Assembly: GCF_033473495.1 (NCBI RefSeq)
Contig: NC_088940.1
Coordinates: 1,798,001 to 1,862,000, forward strand
Source of the DNA: Cercospora beticola
Lineage: Eukaryota; Ascomycota; Dothideomycetes; Mycosphaerellales; Mycosphaerellaceae
Direction of reading: 5' to 3'
Length of the DNA: 64,000 nucleotides
Shown: in pieces, positions 9,276 through 21,700 of the stretch
How the letters are laid out: the number at the start of each line of letters is the position of its first letter
Position numbering within the stretch: the first letter of the stretch is position 1
The notes under the pieces: model-generated
Seen by the model: only the letters and a program-made list of their open reading frames with translations
Told to the model about the DNA's origin: nothing
Databases searched by the model: none
Position numbers and translations under genes: made by a program

Positions 9276-10629
9276 ATGACACAGCTGACAGCCTCGTTCA
9301 GCGTTGAGTCCGCGATTGCACTCCCAGAGCCGGAGGACCTCGCCGAGCCAGGAGACAACAGCTTGAAGCGACGACAGTCCGAAGAAGCAGACGCCGAGAG
9401 TAGCAGCAAGCGGCAGCGGACAAGCCCTGGTAAGACATCACCGAAAACGAAGGGAAAAGAAGAAGTCGTGTCGTCGGCCGCGCGACCGCGATCAGTTACA
9501 CCTGTCGAGTCGAAGAATGAGCCAAGCAAGGCGCAGACGCCAGCGGAAGACAGCAAAGATGCTCGCAGAAGGAGCTCAGCGAAGGGCGCGGACGAAAAGC
9601 AGCGCAGCAAGAGGTTGTTTGGAGCACTACTTGGAAACTTGAATAGGCCCAGTGATAGAACATCAAAGAGACGGGCAGAAATAGAGCAACGGAAGAAAGC
9701 TGAGCTTCAGAAGCAGGACGATGAACGCCTCGAGGATCGACAGAAGAGGCTCGAGCGGCTAGCCGTCCAGCGTAAGAAAGAGCAGATCGATGTTGATGAG
9801 CGCGATGTGAGTATTCTGGACAACGAAAGGGTGTAGTGAGAGACTGACAGATGCCAGATGCATGTCCGGCACAAGAATCTGCTAAGCAAAGCAAATTTCC
9901 TGCAGACAAGAGCAGAGCCTAAGCTTGTACGTACGATACCTGGTGTAGAGGATTCATGCGCTAACTAGAGGCAGTATTATCGACCATGGGATCTCTTGCC
10001 TGATGAGGAGGATCTTGTTGAGCAGCAGATAAAGGATGCACAGGCCCAGATCGACCGAGAGCTAGTCGAATGGGAAGACGAGAAGGAGAGGCGTTTGAAC
10101 GAGTTTAAAGAGTCAAAAGGTGCGTCTTGACCAACGATTGTCACACACACACAACTCAGCAGCTGATATCTGACCAGCTCCACGGAACACGAACGAGACA
10201 CCGCCGAAAGCCGGTACAAACACCGCGAACGACGAGGAGCCGGGCAACGCCGACACGCTCGAAGCGAAGCACAATGGAAAGACTAATAGTCCACTCCAAC
10301 ATGAGACCAACGCCGATGCCGATGTTACCGGTGCTAAAGAGGCTGACAAGGCAACGGCCGAAACGAACGATTCAGTACGAGCGTCATCGCAACCTGCAGA
10401 CGATGCGGAGAATGAGAAACAGGAAGGAAGGCTCGGAACAGACACACCGGAGGAATCTGGCGCAGTGCAACAGACCAAGGATGAACAGAACGACAAACCC
10501 GATAACGCCCCAAACCGGGACGGTAACGAAGAACCCCAGACTCAGAGCGACGTTAAAGAAGACAAGGAAGACATCGATGATGATGGAGACCATATGGTTG
10601 AAGGAGATGAAGACAACGTCATCTATTAA
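9276..10629 (+). CDS. Pinin/SDK/MemA-domain protein
   Basis: Four exons: 9276-9806, 9858-9926, 9975-10119 and 10178-10629, with introns of 51, 48 and 58 nt; 398 residues. The N-terminus is charged and disordered, with nuclear-localisation-like KRRQ and SKRQR patches. The pinin/SDK/MemA domain begins at RSKRLFGALLGNLNRP (about residue 110) and runs through a long Arg/Lys/Glu coiled coil, then HVRHKNLLSKANFLQT and the conserved LYYRPWDLLPDEEDLVEQQ. The C-terminal 150 residues are acidic and low complexity, ending EDNVIY. Pinin-family proteins are nuclear and bind splicing / exon-junction factors; in fungi the role is poorly defined. The joins are supported by the domain running continuously over exons 1-3. 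The final exon is only supported by open frame and phase. Confidence 0.85.
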
Positions 10630-11280
10630 TGTGCCTTGGTCGACTGGTTACTTCGAAGTCATTGATACCATTATTTCGGATCGCCAGATGTTCGATGTAA
10701 TAAGAACTATCAACGCTGCACACGGGCGGACTTGACCGTACTTGGCTTCGCATTTGCACTCGTGGGCCGCGAGCCCGCGGCTTCAGCAAGTATTCATCAC
10801 ATGAATTCATATTCGTGGTACGCTGATCATTAGTAGTTCCCTCAGATCAGCTCCATTCCTCCTTTTCATCTCTGTCGCTTCTGGACCCAGGAATTGACAT
10901 ATACGCCAATTCTCTGAAAGATATCTGCTCTGGCTTTACGGCGTATGGTCCGATTGCGGGATCAAGTCACCACGAGTCTTCAAAAAAACCGCTGCATCAT
11001 TATTCAAAGCCGGGTTCGTGTGGCAATGTATGCCTGGGCTCCACCATCACTGATGGCACGTCACATCCTCTTGCGAGCAGGTAGCTGTGCATTTGCTTCG
11101 AGCGAAGGGATTGTGGCATTCGACGCGGTCTCCTCATTCCAAGGGCCTATTGCAATGGCAACGGGAACGGCGCTGCCTTCGAGGACGCGTACAGATCTCG
11201 CGTCGCGACAGAGTTCGATCGGCACTGGAACTCTGCCAATCCTTCCCAAAACGCCACGATGTAGCAGAAGACATGTATCA
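10630..11280. other. Convergent 3' intergenic region
   Basis: Lies between the ends of the pinin-domain gene (plus) and the permease (minus). No gene, RNA or repeat was recognised. Confidence 0.5.
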
Positions 11281-13145
11281 TCACATCCTCCTGACCAAGG
11301 CAACAGGACCGTCGAATTGATGTCGTCCTTGCACCACGTAGGTAATCATGGCGAATGCCATGACTGCCGTGAAAATCACTGGTGCCCAGTTGAAGGACTC
11401 GGCGTCAACCGGAGTGCTATTCGGCCAGAATGTCCAGAAGCTGGCGAAGATGGAATAGCAGGTGGCCATGATATTGATTGGAAGCCCCAACTTTCCCAAG
11501 GACCATCTGGCTTTGGGGAGGGAATCCGGATCGCGAAACTTCTTGAGGGCGATGCAGGTGATCGAAATGGCATACGAAGCCATGAGAGCCGAGAGTTGCA
11601 ACGACAGAATCGCGTTGAAAGCTGCGTTCGATCCGAGATTGATGAGAGATAGCAAGACGGTGCATACGAGCGTCAGCAATGTTGCGTTCACGGGGATATG
11701 CCATCGTGTATTCATCCGCGATATCCAGGAGGAGAATGGTAGTCCACGGTCTCGGGCCAAACTCCAGGCTTGACGCGCGCAAGTGGCGGTGAAGGACACG
11801 TTGCCAACCAGTAAGCACCAGACTGTCACGACTGTCAAGATGTTGATGCCAATGTTATTCTCTGGCATCGCCAATTTGAAGACGTAGAGGAAAGGGTAGC
11901 CGGTGGGATCATTCAGTGCGTCTTCCACTGACGGGATTGCGAAGAGCAGTGAGACGAGAAAGACCAGTCCGGTGGAGCCGTTGATGTAGAACGTCCACAT
12001 CATTGATCGGGGAACGGAAAGCCCTGCGTCGCTGACTTCTTCGGCCATGTGTGCTCTATAAGCATAGGTAAGTCAGCACATCGCCGGCCTTATGCTTCCA
12101 GGTGTACTCACGCTGCATCTGAACATCCAAGAGAAGCAATCGCACTGATCTGGCCCACCATCAAACTGAGCCCCATCGTCGGCCACCCTCCCGTATTCGA
12201 GAACTCCAACAAGACTTCCCTCGCAGGCGGATGAGGCGCAAGCACCCATAAAACCACAACGACGGCAACGAATCCAGAAAGATGCAACACCATCGAGATG
12301 TTGTTGAGGATCGGAAAGAATTTCGAAAAGAAGATGTTGAAGATCCCGGAGACGACCACAACAGCTAGAACGCACATCGTGCTCTGCCAATTAGATGCTG
12401 TGTATCTGTCTGGGTAGTTGACCATTGCGAGCGACTGGATGATTGTTCCTGCGAGGAAGAAACCTGAGGCGTTGCCAGCTTGGTATGACATTGTGGAGAG
12501 CCAGCCTGTGGTGTAGCTGAGGAATTTCTGGTACTTTTCTGGTGCGAGTTCGCTCACCCCTGCGCAGGAAATGTCAGCTATGCAATCGGGAGTTAGACGC
12601 AGACTCGATGGTTCTTACAATGGTATTGAGCTCCTGCTGTGGGTGCCTGGAAGCCAATCTCAATTAATACCGGATTCTGATTTCAGCGATGAGTTCAGAC
12701 TCACCATACTCGCCATCTCCGCCATGCTCGCGATAATCAGACCAAAGCCACCCAGCGTCCAGATGTAACTCCAGAAGAGACCAGCTCTGCCACCATCAAC
12801 CAGGCCTTGCGTGTTTGCGGTCAGCAAAAACTGCCAAGTCGCCATGATCACGCAAGTGAAGGACAAAATCGAGAATTGTCGAAAGACTCTGCGCATTTCT
12901 TGTCGCTTTCCCATGCGCGACATGTCCCGGAAGTCGAAAGAAGTCATTCGTCCAGGATCGGACATGTTGTTTGTTAGCCGGTCCACTTCATCGAGCTGTT
13001 CTTGAATATCTTTGGTCGTCCTCATGCTTCCGATGCGTGGCTCGAAATTCTCTTGCACATAAGGTTGGCTCTTGCGAGCGGAGAACTTCGATTCTGGGGG
13101 CTTCATCCCGAAGGAGAGTCGTCCGTCTGCTGGGGTGTGCGACAT
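11281..13145 (-). CDS. APC-superfamily amine/choline/GABA permease
   Basis: Four exons: 13145-12705, 12646-12619 (28 nt), 12559-12112 and 12055-11281; introns of 58, 59 and 56 nt; 563 residues. After a hydrophilic N-terminus, about 12 membrane segments follow. Family signatures are AEMASMAPTAGAQYHWVSEL across exons 1-3, the GCSDAAAHMAEEVSDAGLSV loop across exons 3-4, and VPRSMMW. These match the fungal choline (Hnm1)/GABA (Uga4) type permeases of the plasma membrane that import amines or amino acids with protons. The substrate cannot be told from sequence. The start is the ATG at 13145 (MSHTPADG); the frame extends six codons further upstream without an ATG. The tiny second exon carries part of the highly conserved PTAGAQYHW block, which confirms its splice sites. 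Confidence 0.92.
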
Positions 13146-14561
13146 TCTGGATCTCCAGTACAAATTTCGAGTTGAACTTTAAGCTTATACTGGAGCTCTG
13201 GGCGGCAAGCGCCTTTAAAAGGCACACTCGATGGTGTGCAGCAAGAGAAAACTCTGTCGCGCTCTCCTCGCATTCCAACGGGAGAGCTAGAGATGCACGA
13301 AGTGAGCACAACGACAACCGTCGCAAGGTGCTAGACTCTCAGGTTCTGCATGACCCGCAGAGGTTCGCCATTCGTTGCTCCACCTGTTACTCGCAGCCGC
13401 ATGCTCGGCACGCTTGGAGGCTCGGGAGGGTTCAGACGGGCGAAGGGTTCAACGCAGTGCCAATATGGCGGGTGCTGTGTGTGCGGCACATGGCAACGCG
13501 GAAGTGGCTGACTGGACGTGTTCGATTGGGGATTGCATTGGCGAGATGCGTGGACCCGTCGGCCAGTCCGCACCATCCAGGAGACGGGAGCGGTTGGTCA
13601 TGCTTTGCGAGAAGAGATGCCTCTGGAGGTCGCACGATTGTTTGCGACACAGCGGCATATGCTGTCTGCAGAGCGCCCGTTTCGTAAGCAAGATCGATCT
13701 TTCCCGGCGAACTGGCACTATCCTTCAACATCACATTTGAACGCTGTTACACGTCAAAACATCTAGCGCTGCAGTGACGTTGTCGCTGGTTGTCGATTGT
13801 CTTCACAGGATTAGGATCTGCACTTTGGAGGCGAATGGCCGCGGTGTGAGTCAATGTGTCGTTTGGCGTCAATCCTCACGATCAAAAAGGCGACGTGCAT
13901 ACAAGCAATAAGTGACGAAACGCTAGTGGCACATCAGGAGCATGCCAAGCCCTGGCACAAGACCTGCATCCATTCGGAATCACTGCTGGACACGCGGTGA
14001 GCGGAAGCGAGCATCGTCGTACAGCGGGGAGCGGCCAGCATTCCGAGCGATATGTGGTCTTCGGCCAGATTGCTGTGTCTGTGGTGGCAAGTGATGAGTT
14101 CTGAAAGCGATCGACTACAGAAGCACTTTGATACAACATCCCGGACGCCCATTGCCACTCAGACCGCTTCCATGGGATCCTGCCGTTGCTTTCGAACCTC
14201 GTTGTTACATCGCCGTCGTCAGACGCCGGTCCGGGGCTGGTGTTGGTGCTCCTTCAGTCCTGGGATGACACCGGATCGCGACCCAGGCAATCACCCTCGA
14301 TAACGAAACGAGAAGACTTTCTTCTCTATCAGTTCATCACCGCACAGGAGTCCATAGATCATGGCATTCAGCAGTGGAGTCTATTCATCTAGGGGTAGCA
14401 CTGAGGCGCAAAGCCTCATCGTTCTGCGCAACAAGCCTTCTGCTCTGTATCTCCATGACGCATGGCGCTCTTTCTCAACAGCAACAGTATAGCGATTTGA
14501 TCTATGTTCAAAGGAGCCCACATAGAACTGTCACTCACACGGCATTACCACGACGCTCGAC
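13146..14561. other. Divergent intergenic region, no gene seen
   Basis: About 1.4 kb holding the promoters of the permease and the 7TM protein. Overlapping frames of up to 120 codons occur on both strands with no recognisable domain and no consistent splice pattern. Confidence 0.5.
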
Positions 14562-15981
14562 ATGGCCGGTGGCTTCGACAGCAGCGGCGACAGTGGTCAT
14601 TCACAATGGTCTCCTGGAACACGATATTTTGTCCGCATCTCCGACGACGACCATAGCGGCTGGCTATGGATCATCACTGTTATGTCACTGATCTACGTCC
14701 TGGTCGCTTTTGTTGTCCGATTCATTGTCAAATATGGTAAGCACGTCTGCAGGCTCAGCATCGAAAATTGCAAGACTGACGATTGCTAGGTTTGTAAGAA
14801 GCATTGTATCGTGTTGTTAAAAGTATGATCTGGCCTGACCTCATGTGTTCAGATACGGCTACGATGATTGGGCGCTTCTGGCATCTACCGTCCTTGCCGT
14901 TGGCCAGTACATCGCTGTCCTCTTTGGTCTTAGCCATGGACTGGGCAAGTCAACAAGACTACTATCAGCGACGCAGATTGACAAAATCGAAACAGTATGC
15001 TACTCCAGTCTCGGGTTCAAGTGCGAAAGCTAATCGAAGCAGTCCAATTCAGCTCACGTCTTTCTTTTCTTCCTGGCACATACCATGTCGAAGATCTCGA
15101 CTGCCTTACTCACACTCAAACTATTCGAAACAGGCAGAGCCCGAAGCTTGCTACTTTCAAGGAGTTTGGTCATTCTTTCTGCGGTATATGGTGTGGGTAG
15201 TGTCTTGGCTGCTGCTATTAATTGTCAGAGCCCATCAACTCCACAACCTGACAGTGGTTCATGTCCAAACTTGGTATGTATTCTATAAAAGCCATTTACA
15301 AATCGTTTTGACAAGCTGCACTTCTAGCTACTTCGCTGGCAGATCAGTCTCGGCCTAGATGTCGCCACTGAGACTTTGCTGGTAGTTGTTCCGATGATAC
15401 TTCTGGTCCGCATCCTCAACAAGCGGTCCTCCAGGATCACAGTAGCAGCTATCTTCGCTTGCAGACTGGTCGATATTGTCTTCGCAGGACTCAACTTCTA
15501 TCAGATCACCCTTCTGCGAAACACCAGCGACTATGGCACAGGCATCATACCTCCCATCATCTGGATGCAGGCGGAACTATTATGGTCTATCATATCAGCC
15601 TCGCTACCTTGCCTCAAAGCTTTCATGCGACCATTCGACAAGGTGGGCGAGGATACTTGGCGATCGGGACAAGGCTATTCAGCGTCACGTTCCGGAGGCA
15701 GCTTGGGACCAAAACGAGCTTCGAAACAAGGAGGAGCAGTGGCGCATGACGATATCATGCTCGAGAGATATATGCCTAATCGCCCGAGCTACAACAACCA
15801 GATTCCGCCGCAGCCCGAAAAGGAGCACGAATCCGTGAACCCTGGTCATTATTCGTCGGCCACATGTGCGTTGGAAGACGATCGGCGAAGCTGGGGCTCA
15901 CAAGATCAGATCATTCACCTCTCGAAACAGTGGACTCCGCAGCACAACGGCACTTGGCGAAACGTGCACGAGTTGCCGTGA
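14562..15981 (+). CDS. Fungal rhodopsin-domain (PTH11-related) 7TM integral membrane protein
   Basis: Five exons: 14562-14736, a 4-nt microexon 14790-14793 (GTTT), 14853-14994, 15043-15273 and 15328-15981; 401 residues. Introns (53, 59, 48, 54 nt) are GT..AG, and both introns flanking the microexon carry a CTGAC branch site. Without the microexon the frame is lost; with it the junction reads VKYGLYGYDDWALL, the conserved loop between TM1 and TM2 of this family. Seven hydrophobic segments follow, with the typical HTMSKISTALLTLKL and a C-P-N region in the large loop. The cytoplasmic tail (about 120 residues) is hydrophilic. There is no N-terminal CFEM domain and no clear signal peptide. The family is predicted to be plasma-membrane receptor-like; the ligand and G-protein coupling are unknown. 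Confidence 0.85.
14790..14793 (+). other. 4-nt microexon of the 7TM gene
   Basis: GTTT lies between an acceptor TAG (14787-14789) and a donor GTAAGA (14794-14799). It contributes the last two bases of a Gly codon and the first two of a Leu codon, restoring frame between exons 1 and 3. No alternative donor in exon 1 gives the required phase. Confidence 0.7.
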
Positions 15982-17756
15982 GATCGAGGAAAGAAGCAAG
16001 GAATTGCAGTATAATAAAGGACGGACACTTTGTCGGGAACCAGAATATTGATATGTGTACTGACAAATATTGATAATAGTAGCAAGAATTGCCCACGAAT
16101 GGCTCCTCAAGATCACTGCAGGTCGCTCTGAACTGCTGCAGCGGATCATAGCCTCGTTTGACATCTTGGTACGTATGGTTTCACCTCGCAAGATTGGCTC
16201 AGCGTCTTGGTCAAGCCTGTACACTCAGGCAAGGTGTGCATGACAAGAAGTGCGGAGGCACACGATGGCGCAAGCAGATCGGTGCCGAAGGCAAGGACAT
16301 TGCATACTGGCAACGTCGCTGCTACGACCTGCAATGCAATGCAAATATTGTCTCTTTCTCCAGCACCTCGATAGCGGTCCAGTGGTACTTGACATTCGTC
16401 AAGCTGGAAGACTTACGTACTCGCGACGTGCTCAGGGTCTTGCAGCGAGAGAGCACATACGAAGGTCCATTCGTAATGGCGTTAGGCATGACCAACCAGC
16501 TGAAGGACGCCCACCTCAAATCTGCTGAGTGTATGATTGATTCCTACTCGGACTTGCTCGGGCCTTGCAGTACGGGGTCTCTTAGATACTAGAGTACCTT
16601 CGCTCAATGCGCACCTCACGGCTATCGACGGACTGGACAGCAGCCATGTATACGGGTACTGATTTCCAATACGAAGCTGTAGCGATGTTTGACGCGATGT
16701 GGGAGCATATGCTGCAATGGCACGACATGGAAACACTTTGTGGCGGCGTAACGGATCGTGAGGGGCATTGTGAGAATGCTGGAAACGCTGCGAGTCCGCA
16801 TACTGCATAATGCTGCGGCACCGTCAACTCACAGATGTGTACGCATTTGTTCGATGATCCACAGATGGGAAAACACAGATCGCCAAATCGTGCCGTCGAG
16901 TCGTGGGTCATTTTTGCTCCAGCGATCGGATATCCTCAGCAGCCAGCAACACGGACCGACTGGATCTCTCAAACACTGCAAGTGGATATCTAAAGATGCT
17001 GCTAAGATATAGCAACAATGACAGAAATGACCGCGGAGTGCACAGCATGCGGGGTGCGTACGCGTTGCAGAAGAGCTCACAACAACTCGTATTCCAGGCC
17101 AGCTTATCTCCTCTTTCTGCATCCACATCATTCATTGGGCAGTGATGCCGCCATGGACTTCGCTCTGGTCGACAATAAGCTGCTGCATCGTTCGCATGAA
17201 AGCTGTGGAACACGGCACGTGCAAAGTCCTAAACAGGTAAAGCCATTGTTGCACCAACTGAACAATGAGCGTTCATCACCCACGCGTGTGGCATTCAACG
17301 ATTGCATGCTGATGATGGCAGTGGTCTGCTCTGTGGTTAGCTGCAAAGGTCATCGTAGTCATGTCCATCAGAGACACTTCCGGCGCCAGTGATTCGGCCC
17401 CTCGAGCACTGCTAGCAAGCGGCTGAGAGGAACTTACTCAACCCAAAGTCAACTGCTGCCGATCCTCCTCGATAGCGAGTAATCGCCACTTTCATATGCG
17501 TACAATGCTACGGTGCAGGAGGAGCTACAGCGTGCATTGATGTACTGAAGCTGAGCCACGGAAGAGGTCTGGAATCGAGGATGTGAAAACCAAGTGAGCA
17601 CATTGTCGATCGTTGGCCGACAACTATAAGAAACATCTCCTCTCTCCATCCATTCGAGGCTTGACACCAACTTGATCTCGTTTTAAAAAGCCTTCTCGAA
17701 TCACAAAGGCCAAGTCAACACTTCCAGCCCCATTTACTTCACGAAGCCTCTTCAAG
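15982..17756. other. Long intergenic stretch, no supportable gene
   Basis: About 1.8 kb. Several short frames overlap on both strands (largest 16158-16592, 144 codons), none with recognised motifs or consistent splice joins. The last 100 bases before the lectin gene contain a TTTTAAAAAG element at about 17681 that could serve as a TATA-like box. Confidence 0.45.
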
Positions 17757-18565
17757 ATGTCTGACTGGATCGGCCCCAACACCTACTACATCGTCTCTCG
17801 TATGAAGGACACTGCATTCATAGACCTCTCCACAGGTAGCGCTGCCCCTGACGCAAAAGTCCAAATCTGGTAGGTTTCTTTCTGCTTCACGACCGCTCGC
17901 TCCGCTCACGAGAACACTCAGGGATGCACCAGATCGTGACAATCCCAACGCGATCTGGTCTATAGTGCACCTAGGAATCGGTTCGAGCGGCAAATATGAG
18001 TACCATATCATGAACCGTAAGAGCGGCACTTACCTTACCTCACCTAGTGAGTAGATAATTCGGCTCTTGGGAATGGGAAGGAGATGCTCAAGTACTCTAG
18101 CAAGCGATGTCATCAGCAAGACAGACACCGAACTCCTGGTGACGGCGAATCCTACTACACCCTGGACCAATAGAAGCAGATGGTGCATTGTTCCATGTCG
18201 CAATAACACAGGTATGCCGCATAAATATAGATGGTAAAACCGCGGATCGCTGACCTACCGCGGGTTTTCTACTTCCATAGGTGCCTACTGGTAAGTTTAT
18301 TCCCATATCAAATTGCCCAGACATTAACTTTTCTGGTAACGGCAGGATCGTCCCAGTTCTCAATACGAAATTGACTCTCAACATCAAAGGAGGAGGTGTC
18401 GCAGGCGGTGTCACGAGCAAGACTGAAATCATTCTGTGGCCGATCGAGAAAGCGGGAGGCGCGAGCACCAAGAACTCGCAATGGTTCCTGAGATTATCTG
18501 ACGACGCCATCCTCAACTGCCCCAAAATTGCACCCGCAGCGTTGGAGACTGCAACTTATACTTAG
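17757..18565 (+). CDS. Small beta-trefoil (ricin B-type) lectin-like protein
   Basis: Five exons: 17757-17869, 17922-18046, 18101-18211, a 10-nt microexon 18281-18290 and 18346-18565; introns of 52, 54, 69 and 55 nt; 192 residues. The start (MSDWIGPNTYYIVSRMKDTA) resembles single-domain fungal ricin-fold proteins. Three related blocks each contain a QxW-like aromatic strand: NAIWSIV (W50), SRWCIV (W107) and SQWFLRL (W166), as expected for the three sub-domains of a beta-trefoil. There is no signal peptide, so it is probably cytosolic, as many fungal defence or storage lectins are. Sugar specificity cannot be predicted. No enzymatic toxin domain is attached. The fold call rests on these motifs and size; exon joins rest on phase and GT..AG signals. 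Confidence 0.72.
18281..18290 (+). other. 10-nt microexon of the lectin gene
   Basis: GTGCCTACTG is bounded by a CATAG acceptor (ends 18280) and a GTAAGT donor (18291). It encodes part of TGAYW, and phase is 1 on entry and 2 on exit. Skipping it would shift the frame. Confidence 0.65.
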
Positions 18566-18717
18566 GTGAGAGAGGCAGAAAAAGGGAGACAGACCAAAGC
18601 GAAAACGCCACGGAAGCCTCGAACATTCGTTGAATGAGATTCATTTGCATGCGTCCGTATGAGTACACAAATAGCTAGGATAGTGACTTTTTATGTAAAA
18701 GCAGAGGTTTGGCGACG

Positions 18718-21700
18718 CTATCCGTCACTCCCCACAACTTCTGCGAACCACTGCCGTAGAGCGCCAGCCAGGACATTGGGCAGCTCGAGCACATCCCGCA
18801 CAATGAGGTAGTAGCGGAACGGAAATGTGTCCAGGTACTTGACCATGTTCACCTGAGTTTCGCCATTCGCGTCCATGCCGAATTCCACCCGATTGATATC
18901 CAGTATACTCTGCTTCGAACCCGCAGCCGTAGTCTCTTGAGCTGCAGCATCGACGACGATGAAGACGACCATGATCTGCTCTTCATGAGCTTGACGTACA
19001 AGCTGCCGGATTGACGGATGATCATCGCACAGTCCGTCGGAAATGATCAGCTGCAGTTGCCAGAGGTTGCTAGATGATCCGGTCGCTTTCAGTCGTGCAG
19101 CTCGGAACAGTTCAATCGACTTTTCGAGGAGTCGCTTGATATCCGTTTTGGTCTGCGAGAAGGTTAATTGTCTGACGACTTCTGCACCAGCATCAGACGT
19201 GAAAGGCATGTCGAAGGCGTGAGCGACCGTAGCTGTCTCGCCGAAGCCCAGCACAGACAACTCTCCAACTTCAAGCATGGCCATGCTCTTGGCGATCAGA
19301 GCGAGTGTGTCAAAAGCCAGGCCCTTTCTCTCGTCTTCATTCATCGACTGCGAGTCATCGATTGCCAGCATGATCTGGTAGGTGCGCTTGCTTGGCACTG
19401 ATCGACGCATCCAGATCTTATCACGCTTGTATGAAGAAGCAATGTAGGGAATGATTTTCTTGATGTTGAGCCGCTTGCCAGTTCGGAAGTCGCCGCGCAT
19501 TTTGGTGGCCTGTGTTGGCTGGAGAATCAGGCGAAGATGCTCGGTGAGCACGATTGCCATGTTGCGGGTTCTGTTCTCGTGATCTGTCCACTCTTTGCGG
19601 GCGTCGTCGATTGACTTCAATTCTGGGTTCTCTTGCGACAGATGTGTCTGGTCCAGCTGCTCATCAACATTTTCAATGTCATCTGGTTCGTCGATATCGG
19701 CGTAACCATCCATTGCAGTGTCCAAGTCTTTGGGCTTGCCAACCATGGTCTGATTTTGCTTCGATCCGCCATCCTTGTTCTCGCCCTTCGCTGCTGAGCC
19801 TTCGGCTTCTTGTTGCGCTTCGTCCTCTTCCGGCAACTCTGCCTGCTCTTCGGGCAGTGGAGCATCATCGAGGGTTTGCTCGTTGACATCGATTGCGTTC
19901 TGGTCATCAAGTGCCTTTGATTGTTCAGCACTGGCAGCTCCGAGAGCCTGCATGTCAGAATCGACATTCTCCGGAACGTGCTCGAATCGTGGGTCGCTCA
20001 TGTCGACCTCTTCTTCTGCAGCCTTCTGAGACTCTTCAGGTTCCTGCGCAGTCTCAATATTTCGATTTTGATTGTACCACTGCTTCAGCACATCACCCAG
20101 TTGTTTGAATGGGAGCGATTGCTGTTGCTCATCGCCGGTTTCTGCTTGGCCAGAAGCCTCATTTGTCTGAGTCCTCTGGGTTCCCTCAGTTGCACCCGTC
20201 TGCTCGCTTGGCTCATTGGCATCGTGGTCATCTTCTTGCTGCTCAGCACTGGATACTGCTCCCGAATTCTTCGCATCATCTACGTCCTCCTCTTGGCCTT
20301 GGCCCGCGTCGGCGGAAGTTAGGCCATCGTCGGGCTTCTCTTGCGTATCTTCATTGTCAAGCATGGCTGTGTCAGAGTTCGCATCGTCGCCTTCTTCTTT
20401 CTCCTGGCCTGGGTCATCATCTTCGGCAGCGGTGGCTTCACCTGTCTGCTCGGCCTCCTCGGCACCATCATCCTCACCCATTTCGGCATCAAGATCAGCT
20501 GGGTCCTGCTTTGTCGTTGCTTCCTCTTCAGTGTACCCAGCGTCATCCATATCGTCAGGGATGTCATCCTCCGCCTCTATGTCACTCATCTCGTCACGGT
20601 CTCCATCCATTTGTAGGTCCTCCGGAAGGTCGAGATTCTGCTCATCTTGCATGTGCGGATCGGCCTGATCAGGCTCGTTTTGCCCGGCTTCAGCATCCAT
20701 TTCGGCGCCAGCTTCTGCTTCCTGCTCCATTGGTTCATCGTCCTGGGCGTCGTCGGCTTCAGCATTCTCTGCAGCGGCTTGATCGTCATTGCGAGTTCCT
20801 TTGCCTTTGTCCGCTTCCTTGTCCGCCTCCTCTGCCTTCTTCCCATCATCCCACGTTTTCTCATCCACGGCGTCGTCGTTCTCGCCGATCTTGCCGGTTT
20901 CCTCATCAAGTTCAGCGTCCTCACCGCCTTCCTTGTCATCTTGTTGGTCATCCTCCTCGGAACCATTCCCTTCGTCGAAATCACCCTGCAAGTCTTCGTC
21001 TGCCATGTCGACGGCGTCCTTTTCAGCTTCAATGTCATCGTCTTTCTCTTTCGACTTGGCTTCCTGGGCCAACTCAGACAGATCCTCATCTGCGCCGACA
21101 TCCTTACTAATGTCTTCGCCACCCTCGCCATCGCCAAGACCAGTGCCGCTTTCAACCTGACCGGACTGCTGCTCCTCGCCTTGTGCCTTATCTGTTGGCG
21201 TACAGAATCCTTGTCTTGCAAGCTGCACGAAGGATGTCGCCAGATGGAATGCCACTCTGCTTGTGGTGGCGTGAAGCTTCGCAAAATCAAGCAGCGCATT
21301 GCTAGCACTGTTGGCGTAAGCGTCCAGCACAGGCAGTACATTGGTACAAACCAATGCGATCTGAACCAGATCCTGTTCGGCCGCAAACTGGTCTCCCGTG
21401 TCTGAATGCAGCGATGGTAGCAAGCTGATCAGATTCTCTAACTTGGACCGGGCAACATCTAATTTCAGAGTGTGAACAAAAGACTGCAGATGCTGCTGCT
21501 CATCAAGGAGCCAGGACTTCTGGGTCGAGCCGTTCACACCAACACCGTTCGCAGTCAATGGCGCTTGTATATCGCTAATGAGTCCGACTAGCATCTGAAC
21601 CCAGTCATCGGTACTGATGGGTTTTGCACTATCTGTGAGCGGCTTTGTGGTTTCCGTCGCGGTCCATCTTGCGACATGCTTCAACACAGGATGAAGCTCT

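Noticed and set aside
10127..10735. 202-codon frame over the last exon of the pinin-domain gene
   Set aside because: Out of frame with the gene; the spliced frame gives an acidic tail typical of the family and a consistent stop.
20109..21405. Long plus-strand frames, including a 252-codon frame rich in Leu/Phe/Val/Ile that looks like a multi-TM protein
   Set aside because: They lie antisense to the Asp/Glu/Lys-rich tether of midasin; complements of GAN codons give NTC, which reads as hydrophobic residues. This is a composition shadow, not a membrane protein.
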